From NCBI GenBank assembly GCA_018894105.1, contig CM032125.1, forward strand, positions 2,108,001-2,172,000: a stretch of DNA of 64,000 nucleotides, given 5' to 3'. The notes beneath the pieces were generated by a model. That model saw nothing but the letters and a program-made list of their open reading frames with translations. It was not told the origin of the DNA and did no database searches. Shown here in pieces: positions 11,466-23,301 of the stretch. The DNA comes from Jacaranda mimosifolia (lineage: Eukaryota > Streptophyta > Magnoliopsida > Lamiales > Bignoniaceae). The number at the start of each line of letters is the position of its first letter. Positions within the stretch are counted from its first letter, which is position 1. Both the position numbers and the translations under genes were made by a program.

Positions 11466-12942
11466 CACAAAACATATTTCTTAGAGAAATTCATAACAGA
11501 ATTTGCACACTTATCAAAAATATTCATTAATTAATCATGTTTATGAACTCTCAGGATTCTAATTGGTTAACTTGGCCAAGATCTTTACTACAATGCCGTT
11601 AAATGGCTTCAGAGATCTTAATTACAACTTCATTAAGTGGCTTCAGAAATCTTAACTACAATGCCGTAAAGTAGCTTTAGAAATCGTTTGCTACTATAAC
11701 CCCGTAGCACAGTTACAGAACTTTTCCCTACCGATGGTTTCTCGATTATTCAAAGCATAGATCCTTTTTTATTATTTTTATTTGAATAGAGAATACTATG
11801 TTTCATTCAAGATTCAGAAAATTTTGTTTTTACATGCTCAAATCCTAAAAACAAATTTTATGCATGCGAAGAAAAGTTTTTGATGAACAATTAAATAATT
11901 GCAGACGGAATAATTCTTCAACAAATAAACCGTTAGAGTTAAGAATTCAATATGCAAAATTACCTATTTTCATGTAGAAATTCATTTATGCAGAAAAATA
12001 TTTTCAATAGAAAAAAATAGAAATTTACTTACTATTTCATGCAGCAAACATTTATGCGAAGAGAATATTTTCAATAGAAGGAAGAAAGAAATTTACTTGC
12101 GCCAAAATCTTAAAACCCAAAGTTTTCCTCAGATTTGATCTACCACTTAAGTGTTCTCCACTAATTCTACGATAGAAAATAGGATGTTAGTACCCCAGAA
12201 TGAAATTTCTTAGGGATTTTTAAAGAACAAATAGAAAAATTGGTATTTTCTCACCTTTGCATATGTCTTCTCTATATAGTATGGGTATTTATGCTACTAG
12301 ACTAGGTATTCTAGATAAAATAAAATTCTTATCTCCTAGAGATGAGAAGATAACTCTATCCTAACTTTGATCAAATCTCAATCCCAAATAATGATAACTC
12401 AAAGCCATATAGATAATTCTAAAATCCTAACCTTAACGGGATTGGATAGTTACTGAAATCCCCAAGCTGATGAATAACATTTATCCGAGATCCTAACTCC
12501 TCATGATTTAATTATTCTAGATTTTATCTAGCTATTATCATAGGTTAGTAATGAAAAGAATATGAAATATTCATGAATTTTCGCATGCAAGTACAAAGGT
12601 ATAAAAATAAGGTTCTAGGATTCTATATCACCTATATTTACATGGTTTTGGCTAACCAATATGACTAGATACCTTATGGGGGTTAAAAACTATCCAAATA
12701 GAGTTTTAGAAGGATGGGAAGACCTCTAGAATTATCTATCTTTCCATAAACCCGAAAAGTCCATAAAAATTAATTTTCGTCATATTTAACTTGGTAATCA
12801 TAGACCTAAGCCCATAATTACTTCATAATAATTTGTGGGCTTATTTTCTACACTACTTATGGGTTTAATCATAACTTAAAATGAATTAAGTAGTTTGGGC
12901 TGTTATTACACCTAACCTATAAAACACAAATACCATTTATGG

Positions 12943-15765
12943 TGTAGTGTTCCATTTTTTTCCTTATTTTTATATCTTAATTAATTGAGATTAGTCATTT
13001 ATTTAGGAATAATTAAATCTTATATATTAGAATTACCTTGGATTCTTATTCAAAGCTAAAAAAAAAAAGATGAAATAAATAATAATATACAAGCAAATAT
13101 GTAGATAAAGATAGAATTTTAAGCAATTCTAATCCTTATAAAAACTCCTAATTTATTAGGTCTCCTTCTCCATATCACATTCAAACAACTTCTTTTCTCT
13201 ATAATTCACATTCAAACCTTCATATTTTCCAGAAAAATAATTTCCTTAGAAAGTTCTCAACTCATTCCTCTCCTTTGAAAAAATCCCAAATGGTAGGGCA
13301 AGAAAAGGATTGCCAAGAAATCTGAACGCTGTCGACTCTTATTCTCCCTTCTTCGTAGGTATGAACTCATATTTAAATTATGATAAATATATGTTTTGAT
13401 TAAACTATATGTCATAATATTTGTATTTTGTATGCATTTGATAATTGCAAAGTTTAATAGTTGATGCTATTAGGTTTCATTTTCAGATTCTAGGGTTAAA
13501 AAGTTTTATATCAGTTCGTGGACTAAACTCTGGTAATTTTATCTCAAAATTTTTATGTACAATATTAAATGTGTTTAGAAGATACATGTAAAATTTCGTG
13601 TTTAAATAATTTTTCTTGAATTTTATAAAAATCCTGAAAATTTCCTGCTAGATTGAGTGGCGAGTCTGAATAGTTTCTTTTTAAAAGTTTATTTACCCAT
13701 TGAAACAAAAGGATTTTTAATTGAAAATTTTTATTGTGATAATAATTTGTTTATAATATTAATGTAAAATTTTGAAGTCTCAAACCCTATAGTTATTTTT
13801 CTAAAAATCTTCAAGTATAACTGACTCAGTGCTTGTCGAGTTGGATTATTATCTTAAATTTGAGGGATTTGATATGTATGATAATTGAAGAATCTTAATT
13901 TATTAATTTTTATAAAATTAATGTAAAATTTGTCTAGAATAATCCAGTAATATTAGAATCCAAAAGTTTTTATTTTATTTATGAAATACATTGATGTGCC
14001 ATGTTAGAAATCTTTCTACAAAAAATGCCCATTTGTTTTCATGAGAACATTTTTAATGCATTTGTCTTAGTTACAAATTTAATTTGGAAAATCTTTCAAC
14101 ATATAAATCATAGATCTATCTCTTAGATTTTTACAGGATTTTGAATCACCTTCATCCGAGGCCTATAGTAAAAGTTATAGCTTAAATACAACCAAGTATC
14201 ACATATATTTGAAAATTTTCCTAAAAACTGGAAATCTGTTTTGCACCACTGCTGCCTCTTGAGCTCGATTTTTCTCCCTCATATTAGCCAATTTGGACCG
14301 TGTCATAGACATAAAGTTTTAGTACTCTTTCTTAACGTTCTAATACTATAAGAATAGATCCAATCGGATATCTAGAAACAAAGTTATGAGCGAGTCAACA
14401 AAGTATGTATAAAAGAACGAATTCTTAATAAGTTTTGTGAGTATGTATGTACTAGGCTAATGACATATAGAAACTTTTGTTAGTATAAGTTTTAGAGTTT
14501 CATTGATCATTGTCTTGATTTTTTGGATGATTTTGAGATTGAAATTCATGGATCAAATCAGAATGTTGATTGAATGGAATACTACTCTTATGTCAACATG
14601 TGTTTTGGGACTTAAGCTATTAGGGTTGGCCCTTGATCCTGTTGATAAGTACCGTGAGTGCCTAAACTTATACGTATTATAGAATACCTTTCAAAAGCCA
14701 GAAGGTCATACTGTAATGCATTCCATGAAACTTTTCTTCATCTTACACTGCACTATATTTATATTCTACTGTGAACATAAAATTTTCTTATTTTGTTACA
14801 AGTTAAAAGAAAACATGTTCTTTTATGATATATTTTTATTTAATATTGTTTCTAGACTAGCAGTTAAATCCGATGAACAACTGATGACTGAATTTACTAT
14901 TACTGCTATTGTTACTATTACTGTTAGTTGGAACCAACTTGGTCTAGGTGTGCGAGGGACTTCACCGGGCAGCAGCGGGCTTGCCGATTGAAACCCAAGC
15001 CCCCATGGCCTAATCCTCCCAGCGCACAATAGAAGCTGTTTGTAGCTGAGGTGGGTCGTAGGATTTCTTGAGTACCTAGGCTCGGACACTGTTTGGTAAG
15101 GTTGCACCTTGCCCGAAGTGATAAGGAACTGTTACAGTGGAAGTCATAAGCTTGACTAGCTACAACAAACACTGGTTCGATCATCGCCTTTAATTGTTGG
15201 CCTATTAAAAATGTTTACCGTTATATTCTGTTTTACTACTGTATAATGCATAACTGCTTTTTATAGTTTTCTCGAATGTTTATAATTGTTTTTCATTGTT
15301 ACTCAAATGTTTATAACTGTTTCTCACTATTTTTCTCAAATGTTTATCACTGAGCATCTTTTGATCATGATATATTCTTGAACTCATATTGCACACACTT
15401 GGCATTCATTGAGTCCTTTACTCACACTCTATTTTATTAACTTCCTTCTGGCAGACCTAGATCCTAGCTCTTGATGAGGATGATGAACCCGTCTGTGACA
15501 AGAATTAGAGTTGAAAGACTTCTAATGAAGAATTAGTAGTATTTTAGTTTCATTTGTCATGTTGAGGAATTAGTTCTTGTTTTATTTTATTGTTTATTGA
15601 ACTTATAGACATTTTGAGTTTTTCCATATTTAAGATTTATTTGGACTGCTAGGAGCGTTTAGAGTTTATTAATGGATATGATTTTAATTGACAGCTCATT
15701 TTTTTGGGGGATTGAGTTTCACACCTCGAGGGTAGACCTCATGGTTCGGATTTTGGGGTGTGACA
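12943..15765 (+). mobile_element. Solo LTR (2.8 kb) with perfect 5-bp TSD
   Basis: Begins TGTAGTGTTCC and ends TTGGGGTGTGACA, and is flanked by TATGG at 12938-12942 and 15766-15770. The uninterrupted site is visible in the sister LTR near 8550 (CCATTTATGGGCTT), confirming both borders. TG...CA ends and a 5-bp duplication mark an LTR; the absence of internal sequence and second LTR means the element was removed by LTR-LTR recombination. No open reading frame is credible. Confidence 0.88.
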
Positions 15766-16278
15766 TATGGACTTATTTTTATACTAGTTATAGGCTAAAC
15801 AACTTAAAATGAATTAAATAAATTGGGCTAACTAATACATATCAAGTCGCTAATTAAATATTGACCAAAGATTAATATTTCCTTCGCCATAAATATTGGT
15901 ATTCATAGTAGCTAGCTTAATCCTTAACATAAAACTCAATATATAAAGTTCTCATCAAATAATTGACTTGATAAATCCTACATCTTCAATAACAATCAAG
16001 CAATCTTTACAAAATTATTAATAATCTAAAGTCTTATGTCCTCAAGATTACAAGTAAAAATCAAGATAAGTATCTTAAATAGGATCCTTATTAATAACCC
16101 CCAAAAGAATTCAATATATATCTCATATTTATTTTCAATTAAGATCCCTTAAATGTTGATCAAACCCTAAATAAATTGTATGCTCAAATTCTAGGAAAAG
16201 AGCAACCCAAGAATATCAGTGAAGAATCAAAATCAACTAATATTACTTCATTAACATCCAACATCATATATATCCATT

Positions 16279-16298
16279 CCCCCCCCCCCCCCCCCCCC
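16279..16298 (+). repeat. Poly-C tract (20 C)
   Basis: Twenty uninterrupted C near the sense 5' end of the LARD 5' LTR. Such runs are prone to slippage and to assembly error. Confidence 0.9.
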
Positions 16299-16430
16299 GC
16301 CTCAAAAGATAGAAACTCACTATTTACATTGAAGCCTAACCTTAATAAAATTCAAGTACTTCTAGAGTTATAATTAATAATACTTCTAAGATAAACTATA
16401 ATAATTCATCTAAAGACTTAGGGTATTACA

Positions 16431-16935
16431 GCTGCATGGTGCAAAGACAAATTGAGGCTCAAGACAAAGGCGAAACATCTATAAAGAGACAATCAACCAA
16501 AAATGAAGAGATCGCAGCAAAAGAACTACAAATTTCCACTAGACTAATTCCCATCGACTTACTAAAGAAGTTTATCATGGGGACTATCAAAGACAAGTTT
16601 GATGGAAGTTCTAAGTCGTCTATGACTTACTCCAAGCCATACACTCAAAGGATTGACAACTTGAAGATGTCGATCGGTTACCAACCCTCAAAGTTTCAGC
16701 AATTCAATGGCAAGGGGAACCTAAAGCAACATGTAGCTCATTTCATTGAAACTTGTAACAATACTAGGACATATGGAGATCATCTGGTCAAGTAATTTTT
16801 TCAATCATTAAAGGACAATGCTTTTGATTGGTATATTGATTTGGGGGGCAGGCTCCATCGATAGTTGGGGGCAATTACAATAAGAGTTCCTCAATCGCTT
16901 CTACAACAATCGAAGGACAGTCAGCATGATTGGAC
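16431..16935 (+). pseudogene. Gypsy gag, 3' continuation
   Basis: Continues the gag from 6630. The segment FQQFNGKGNLKQHVAHFIE is the conserved core of Retrotrans_gag in plant gypsy elements. A stop at about 16794 replaces Gln in VK(Q)FFQSLKDNAFDWYIDL; a frameshift near 16845 then leads to SIDSWGQLQ, another stop, and EFLNRFYNNRRTVSMIGL. At about 16935 the gag ends abruptly and copia sequence begins, so protease, RT and integrase are absent. Confidence 0.82.
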
Positions 16936-17665
16936 TGTTCAACTTGGTAGGTAGACTGTTTCATGCAATCATACCATCTTTTGTATAATAAATGTATATC
17001 TTATTTATATGTATATATAGCCTGTAATATTTAAGTTTCCATATATTAATCAATTGGGAGTGTTATACTCTCCTAGGGCAGTGTGTTCTTCATGATGATC
17101 AATTATGATTACAATATCAAGTAACCCTATCATATATTTAATTCCGCCTAGAACAAAGCCATCATAGTATTTCTAAATTCCTTGGCAACCATGTAAACTA
17201 GCTAGATCTGAGAAATTTATTACTAGGTATAAGATTATGGACACAATCGATGGTAGCAATTTTTCTGCAATGTGATAGTGAGTCTACAAGTCCAGAACTC
17301 TTAGCAAGATGTACAATGAAAAGTTGGGGACATATTAGTTTAAGACATGCATTTGTACAAGGATTAATCACATAGGGCATTATTCCTATAATTTTTATTA
17401 CATCATTAAAAAAAACATTTAGTTGATTCACTAGCAAAAGGACTCAATAGAGACACGGCTATTAGTGCCAAAAATGAATGGGATTCAGACCGACATGGAT
17501 CACTGGTCAACTTTCATTTCAAAAGAGAATAATTCTCCTTTTCCAAAGTGTATTAAAAAAAAAGGATGTCTTATGATAACTATAGTTGGCTTGAATGTGC
17601 TTTTTCTTGATAGTCACAATGGCTTTATAATTAAGAATTAATAAATCACTTATCCTTCCAAGGGC
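16936..17665 (+). pseudogene. Copia RNase H end and LTR fragment, copy 1
   Basis: From TTCAACTTGGTA(G)G to CCTTCCAAGGG. On the + strand it encodes the degraded end of a copia polyprotein: QCDSESTSPELLARCT and later LVDSLAKGLNRDTA, the tail of the copia RNase H domain, with stops between. A probable LTR start follows (TGTGCTTTTTCTTGATAGTC). The same segment recurs at 19302-20130 and, for its last part, at 63460-63640. Confidence 0.7.
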
Positions 17666-18440
17666 TAATTGTAGTTAAGATCTCTGAAGCCACTCTTAAT
17701 GGCATTGTAGTTAAGACCTCTGAAGCTGCTCTTAACGGCGTTGTAGTTAAGAGCTCTGGAGCCACTCTTAATAACGTTGTAGTTAAAACTTTTGAAGCCT
17801 CTCTTAACGGCATTATATTTAAGACCTCTGAAGCCACTTAACAGCGTTGTAGTTAAGATCTTGGCCAAGAGAACCAATTAGAATCCCGAAAGTTCATGAG
17901 CATGATTGATTAATTAATATTTTTGATAAGTGTGTGATCTTTGTTCTGAATTACTCTGAAAAACATGTTCTGTTAATCACTTTGATAATCTGAATCTGCA
18001 ATTTTTGCATACTAATTGTTATATTTCTAGAAGCGAATATTCTTGTCTTCAATTATTTCTTTTATTCTATTTGATATTTATACATGTTCAAATCTGGTAG
18101 GAGGAGAAGAAGATTTACTTATTGGGCGAAATGTCGCTCATAAGATATTGATTCACCATTTTGCAAATAACTTAGTTCAGGACGAGGAAGATGACCAATT
18201 TTGGAGATGGTGACAAGAGATTGGTGTTTTTAGAATAGGTTTATTTGATATTTAAAATCTCTAGTTAGATAGATTGATTAGGAAATTTTCTTTGAGGTCT
18301 TGGATACTTAATCTTGATTATTAAGACAAGTATTCGAATAATCTTTCATTGTGACGATTTATTTTTTGGGGGATTATTTAATAAAATTTTTGGGAATTTA
18401 GAGGCACTGCCATATTATGTCCCGAATTTGGGGTGTGACA
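17666..18440 (+). mobile_element. Fragment of LARD-family LTR
   Basis: Equivalent to the sense 3' third of the LARD LTR, ending GGGTGTGACA at 18440, but in the opposite orientation to the LARD at 6631. It carries about six units of the 35-bp minisatellite (17670-17865). No primer site follows, so this is a truncated solo LTR. It is wedged directly onto the end of copia copy 1. Confidence 0.8.
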
Positions 18441-19301
18441 AGAAAAGGTTTAGATTGTTTAACTGAATTGTTCTATTAGTATTCTAAAATAATAATTGAT
18501 GATACATTTTCCTTTTATTTGAAAGCAGAAGGCTTCTGCCTCTTCGGTTAGTTCCTTTATTCCATTCCCTATTCCATCTCCTATTCCATTTCATGAATAT
18601 GCGATATGTGTATTAAATATTTTTTTTATAAAAATAATTGATTGAAAATCATATACATATGGCATAAATACAGCAAGTTGGAATATGAGATGGAATAGAG
18701 AATGTTTAATCAGAAAGAGTTGTTTAATATTTCCCCTTATCTTTTGTTGTACTGCATATTCTTTTGACAACTTTCTGTATATTAAAATTTGTATCAATGA
18801 GACTGAGCATAAGGAATAATTTCTGATTTCAATGAGATTTCTGAGCTGTTCCCAAGTACCTACAAGCTGCGTTTGTTAAAGAGGCAGAGTGCGGAAGGAA
18901 ATCTCTTTCAGTGAACGAGGATGTTTTTTGAAACATTTGTATGCTCAAACTCTTAAATCAGCAGTAAATCTTCAATTTTCTTAAAACCTTAGTCATTGAC
19001 GTCCTATGTAAGAGATAATGATGTATTCATATGAAAATGGACCTGTTTGTCTTGGCATGATTGTTGAATCTTAATTCGTATTTGACATGAAAATATCTCC
19101 AGGTACTTAAAACAAGAGACTTGTAGAACATAAAACCTCGAACTTCCGAAGGCAGAAACAACATATATATTCAGACAAGAGTGAAATGTGGAAAGCAAGC
19201 AATCTTATTTTGGGCTTATTCTTTGTGGAAACTAGCTTCATTCTTTACAAGTAACTAATGCTTTCAAAACTCTTAGCCGATTAATTAGGTTATCGATACT
19301 T
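18441..19301. other. Intergenic DNA between two copia fragments
   Basis: No coding region seen. It holds the hairpin at 18563-18704 and otherwise no similarity to the repeats elsewhere in the window, so it may be older single-copy sequence. Confidence 0.45.
18563..18704. repeat. Hairpin with about 50-bp arms
   Basis: The left arm contains CTATTCCATCTCCTATTCCA and the right arm its near-perfect complement (TGGAATATGAGATGGAATAG); the best 25 bp pair at 23 positions, and weaker pairing continues inward (ATATGCGATATGTG with CATATGGCAT). The loop is about 40 nt. The shape fits a miRNA-type precursor or a small MITE; no TSD or known mature miRNA was recognised. Confidence 0.5.
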
Positions 19302-20130
19302 GTAACTGTTCAACTTGGTAGCTAGACTGTTTCGTGCAATCATACAATCTTTTGTATAATACCTATATATATCTTATTTATATGTATATATATAGCCTGT
19401 AATATTTAAGTTTTTACATATTAAGCAATTGGGAGTGCTATACTCTCCTGGGACAGTGTGTTCTTCGTGATGATCAATGATGATTACAATATCAAGTAAC
19501 CCTATCACATATTTAATTCCACCTTGAACGGAGCCATCATAGTATTTTTAAATTCCTTGGCAGCCATGTAAACTGACCAGATATGAGAAATTTATTACTA
19601 AGTATAAGATTATAGACATAATCGATGGTAGCAATTTTTCTGCAATGTGAGTGAGTCTACAAATCCAGAACTCTTAGCAATATGTACAATGAAAAGTTGG
19701 GGACATATTAGTTTAAGACATGCATTTGTACAAGGATTAATCACATAGGACATTATTCCTATAATTTTTATTAGACTTATATATATTTAAAAAAAAAAAA
19801 AAAACACCACATTTAGTTGATTCACTTGCAAAAGGACTCAATAGAGACACGGCTGCTAGTGTCAAAAATGAAATGGGATTCAGACGGACATGGATCAGTG
19901 GTCAACTTTCATTTCAAAAGAGAATAATTCTCCTTTTCCAAAGTGTATAAAAAAAGATGACAACTTTATTGGGCTTGCATGTGCTTTTTCTTGATAGTCA
20001 CAATGGCTTTATAATTAAGAATAGTAAATCACTTACCCTTCCAAGGGTTTGCATGTGCTTTTAATTTGTTGGTGGTCACAATGACTTTATAATTAAGAAT
20101 TAATCAATCACTTATCTTTCAAAGAAGTTG
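19302..20130 (+). pseudogene. Copia RNase H end and LTR fragment, copy 2
   Basis: Direct repeat of 16936-17665, about 90-95% identical by eye. The tail of the copia RNase H reads PHLVDSLAKGLNRDTAA, then VKNEMGFRRTWISGQLSF in one frame, better preserved than copy 1. An insertion near 19770 brings a poly-A tract (A18). A second partial copy of the GCATGTGCTTTTTCTTG-type segment follows at about 20048-20120. Confidence 0.72.
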
Positions 20131-20769
20131 TCATTGTAAGACATATCATATTATTTCTTCTGCTTAATTGTAGTTTATAAATTACAATTCAAATTTCTGC
20201 ATCGCATTTGTTCCTTTTCTGCCTTCATGATGTTATTGTATTTTAAAAATTGACATCTATGCTTAAAGAATTGACTAATATTAAAATCATTTTTTTTTAA
20301 TTTAAAAAATGAATACATAGTATTTTACATCCGAAAAACTGCTAAACAAGGAATACTACTTCTTTACAAAATATCCTATCTTATCAAAAGTATAAGAAAG
20401 GAATACTACTCCCTTATAAGAGATATAAAGCAATAAAATAATTTAATAAAGTTGATTTATCAGAGTTTTGTTCATTTTGAATATTTCACATGAAAGTTCA
20501 ATTTAATAAAATTGATAATTTTTTAGGTTTGCAAGTTTCTAATGTTTATTCTTTAACATTCATTTGTTTCTCTCTCTCTCTCCCTCTCTCCCTCTCTTTT
20601 TTCCCCTGTGAAGCTTTAGCTTATTTTTGTATTATGATTCATATTGCATTATATTTTCTCTTTGGTTATTTTATTTATCAATATCTTAATTTTTATTTCT
20701 AAATTTTCAATACATTAGATTGTTTCCAGCAAATGTTATTGGCAACTCAAAGTCTTGCCTTCCATATTG

Positions 20770-20771
<2 letters not shown>

Positions 20772-20822
<51 letters not shown>
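20772..20822 (+). repeat. (CT)n microsatellite
   Basis: About 25 uninterrupted CT dinucleotides. Confidence 0.95.
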
Positions 20823-20827
<5 letters not shown>

Positions 20828-21473
20828 CTTCCATACTGGCTCACCTTTAGACATAAATATAATGGTGGTTGTAGTGGGGAAACAGGAAAAGCAAAGCTAT
20901 GAGGATATTTTGGTGAAACTAAGGGGTGAAAGTTGGCTCAAAAAATAAATATAGTTTGAAGAAGTTGAAAGGTGAAACCATGGACGGATTTACGGGAGGC
21001 AAGCAGGGGCCATTGCACCCCCCCCGCCGCCCAACTTTGTGTGTGTATACATACATATATATATTAAAAAGTTTGAATAATAGTAATTTAAATTTAAATT
21101 TTAAAAGAATACATCATTTAATATTAACTTAAATATTAATTAACATTCATTAATTTTAAAAGATTTAACTTTTTTTTTTTTGTTGAGCCTTAAATAAAAA
21201 AAATTAATTATTTACATTTGTTGAATTAAATAAATTAATTTTTAATTAATGATAAAAATAAATTTAATTAATTTAATTTTTAATTATTTAATTTTATAAA
21301 CTCAAAATAAACTTTTAAATCTATATTCGCAATCAAGTAATCAAATGATATAATTAGGTTAGGCCCATTAGAGTATTTCCATTCTATTTATGTGAGAAAA
21401 AGGTGTAGGAGTTTAGTTAAAAAGAACCTTATAAAGTTGCAAAACAACTAGAAACTTCATCTTTTTTACTTTA

Positions 21474-21735
21474 ACAATGACTGTCGATATAATGTTTATA
21501 TGTGCCCACTAATGAAGTGTAATTAGGAGATTGAGAGGATTTGAATGTATAACAGCTGATGTCAAACTCGAAGTAAAAAGGCAGATGATGGATCCAAGGA
21601 CAACCTTTAAATTCGTAAATCGCTCAAGGAGAATCCATCGGTGATGTTAATTGAAGCTATATTAATGGTTTAACTTCAAACTTTTTTACTTGTTCAGACT
21701 CCATCAAATCTGAATCCCAGTGGTGTCCTGTGATT
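21474..21735 (+). repeat. Duplicated segment, copy 1
   Basis: GACTGTCGATATAATG ... GAAGTGTAAT(T/C)AGGAG ... GAGAGGATT recurs at about 63708-63775 in the same orientation, followed in both places by a weaker match that includes (A/G)TCCCAGTGGT. It looks like part of a segmental duplication rather than a recognised transposon; no coding function is visible. Confidence 0.55.
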
Positions 21736-22383
21736 TTATCATGTAGTTCTGAAAGTTGGATGAGGAGAAGTAATATTTTCTGATGTGGTGGGTAAAATTT
21801 GGGAGAAAAGAAAAAGAAAAGAAAAACAAGCTATTGCACGAATAACTTTAATAAAAGGAAACTTGTACACGACAAACCTTAGAACAAAGTAAAAATGTTC
21901 CTCATAGAGAGAAAACCAAAACAATTCTATTGCTCAAGTTGTGTGCTACATATGTGAGCCATTTTATATGTCTCTCATAGAATCCTAATTCTACAACTGA
22001 TAGGTATATGACAAATTTATGCTTATCTTTAAAACTCCTAACTCCCTAAAAGATAATGTAAAATAACATCTAACTCTCTAAGATAATGTAAAATAATATC
22101 TAACTCTTAAAATAAAATAAAAATTTAAAATCCAATATCTATTGAGAAAGAAAAGAATCTAAAAGATAAAATTTATTGTCTAAATGATAAGAATGAAATA
22201 TTTCCCATATGTTAAATATCTTCTAGAAGATAACTTCAACCAAGATTCTCTCTATCTCCCGTATCATTTTGTTTTCTTGTAAAAGTTTATTTTACTCCCC
22301 AAAAGTTGTGATTGATTATTGAAATGAAAAGGATCCATGCAAATGAGTCTTGAGTTAGTTTGTTTAATTAATTGGGGTTTAGG

Positions 22384-22385
<2 letters not shown>

Positions 22386-22436
<51 letters not shown>

Positions 22437-22437
22437 G
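22386..22437 (+). repeat. (ATT)n microsatellite
   Basis: About 17 uninterrupted ATT units. Confidence 0.95.
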
Positions 22438-23301
22438 GATATTTCACAATTAGTATAATGATCTTCTTTTTTTACATGTGTGACTCAAATTAGGGTAAAA
22501 AATTTTTACCACCTATGAAATGTGAAATGGGCGGTTTACCTCCCTATGATAAAAAGAGGTTGAGATGTTGTCTTATGTTTGTAAATTGTGGCTCATTGCC
22601 TCCTTCCGTTTGTTTGAGTTGAATTTTACATTGCATAGACGAAAATAATCTCATATATATATATAATTATTTTATATCCTTATGTTTTTCTTTTTCTTTT
22701 ATTTAATCTAAATTAGATAATTTTATATTTATAAAATACATAACATATTTATATAAATTAAATACTATTTAAGATTTACAAAATTATATATACATACATA
22801 TATAAAAAATTATCTATCTATATCTATCTATCTATACTACCCATAAGAGTATGAATGAGTATGGTATTGTCCATGCACGTTGATGTCATAACTTAAAATA
22901 ACACATTATTATGAATGTTACGACCTACTATAATATCCAATTCTCTTCATAAGAGGTGATATAAGAAGATACCTAAACATTCAGAAAAATGATACCAAAA
23001 CATCCAATGATGCAATCCAAAAGAATGAGTCTATCCAAGTGACTCTTACAAGTAGTGCAACCGTTGTTGGAGAATAATAAATAGGTTTATATCTTATTTT
23101 ATAGTTTATTTCATTATTTATTACTCTTATATTGGGAAGAGATACTTGTTTTCCTTTTGCTATTAATATACAAAATTTAACCATGTAAAAAATAATTCGT
23201 GAAGTACTTATAGAATTAAAAGTTTGAAGTTTTAAACTAATGTGAATATATATTTTTCTATCCGTTATTATCAAGATTTTTTAAATATTTTTCATATTTG
23301 T

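Larger units (their letters stand above)
6631..16430 (-). mobile_element. LARD-like non-autonomous LTR retrotransposon, nested
   Basis: Two LTRs (6631-9231 and 10391-16430) flank an internal region of only 1,159 bp with no gag or pol. On the minus strand the 5' LTR is the right-hand one: the primer site TGGTATCAGAGC (tRNA-iMet type) follows it at 10375-10386, and a polypurine tract precedes the left LTR at 9232-9244. LTR ends are TGTAATACCC...GTGACA in the sense strand. The target duplication is GTTGC (6626-6630) / GCTGC (16431-16435), one mismatch. Long LTRs of 2.6 kb plus a short non-coding interior define a LARD; it must have used proteins from another gypsy element. Removing the two later insertions gives a right LTR of about 2.63 kb, matching the left one. 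Confidence 0.85.
10391..16430 (-). repeat. LARD 5' LTR, interrupted twice
   Basis: Same LTR as 6631-9231, expanded to 6.0 kb by insertion of a TRIM-like element at 10880-11465 and a solo LTR at 12943-15765. It carries three minisatellite units at about 11580-11685 and a run of 20 C at 16279-16298 where the left LTR has only a short C-rich stretch. Confidence 0.85.
20131..23301. other. AT-rich intergenic DNA with microsatellites
   Basis: No gene seen; the short frames here run through simple repeats. Contents noted: (CT)n at 20772-20822, a CT-rich stretch at 20570-20600, (ATT)n at 22386-22437, TATC repeats near 22815-22835, and at 22720-22810 a piece of the AT-rich repeat that recurs at 27240, 38463 and 59557. 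Confidence 0.6.

Noticed and set aside
18563..18704. A miR482/2118 locus
   Set aside because: In that family the pyrimidine-rich mature strand is on the 3' arm; here the 5' arm is pyrimidine-rich on either strand, and the match needs a 3-nt gap.
20733..20948. Frame with a run of Leu-Ser repeats
   Set aside because: It translates the (CT)n microsatellite.
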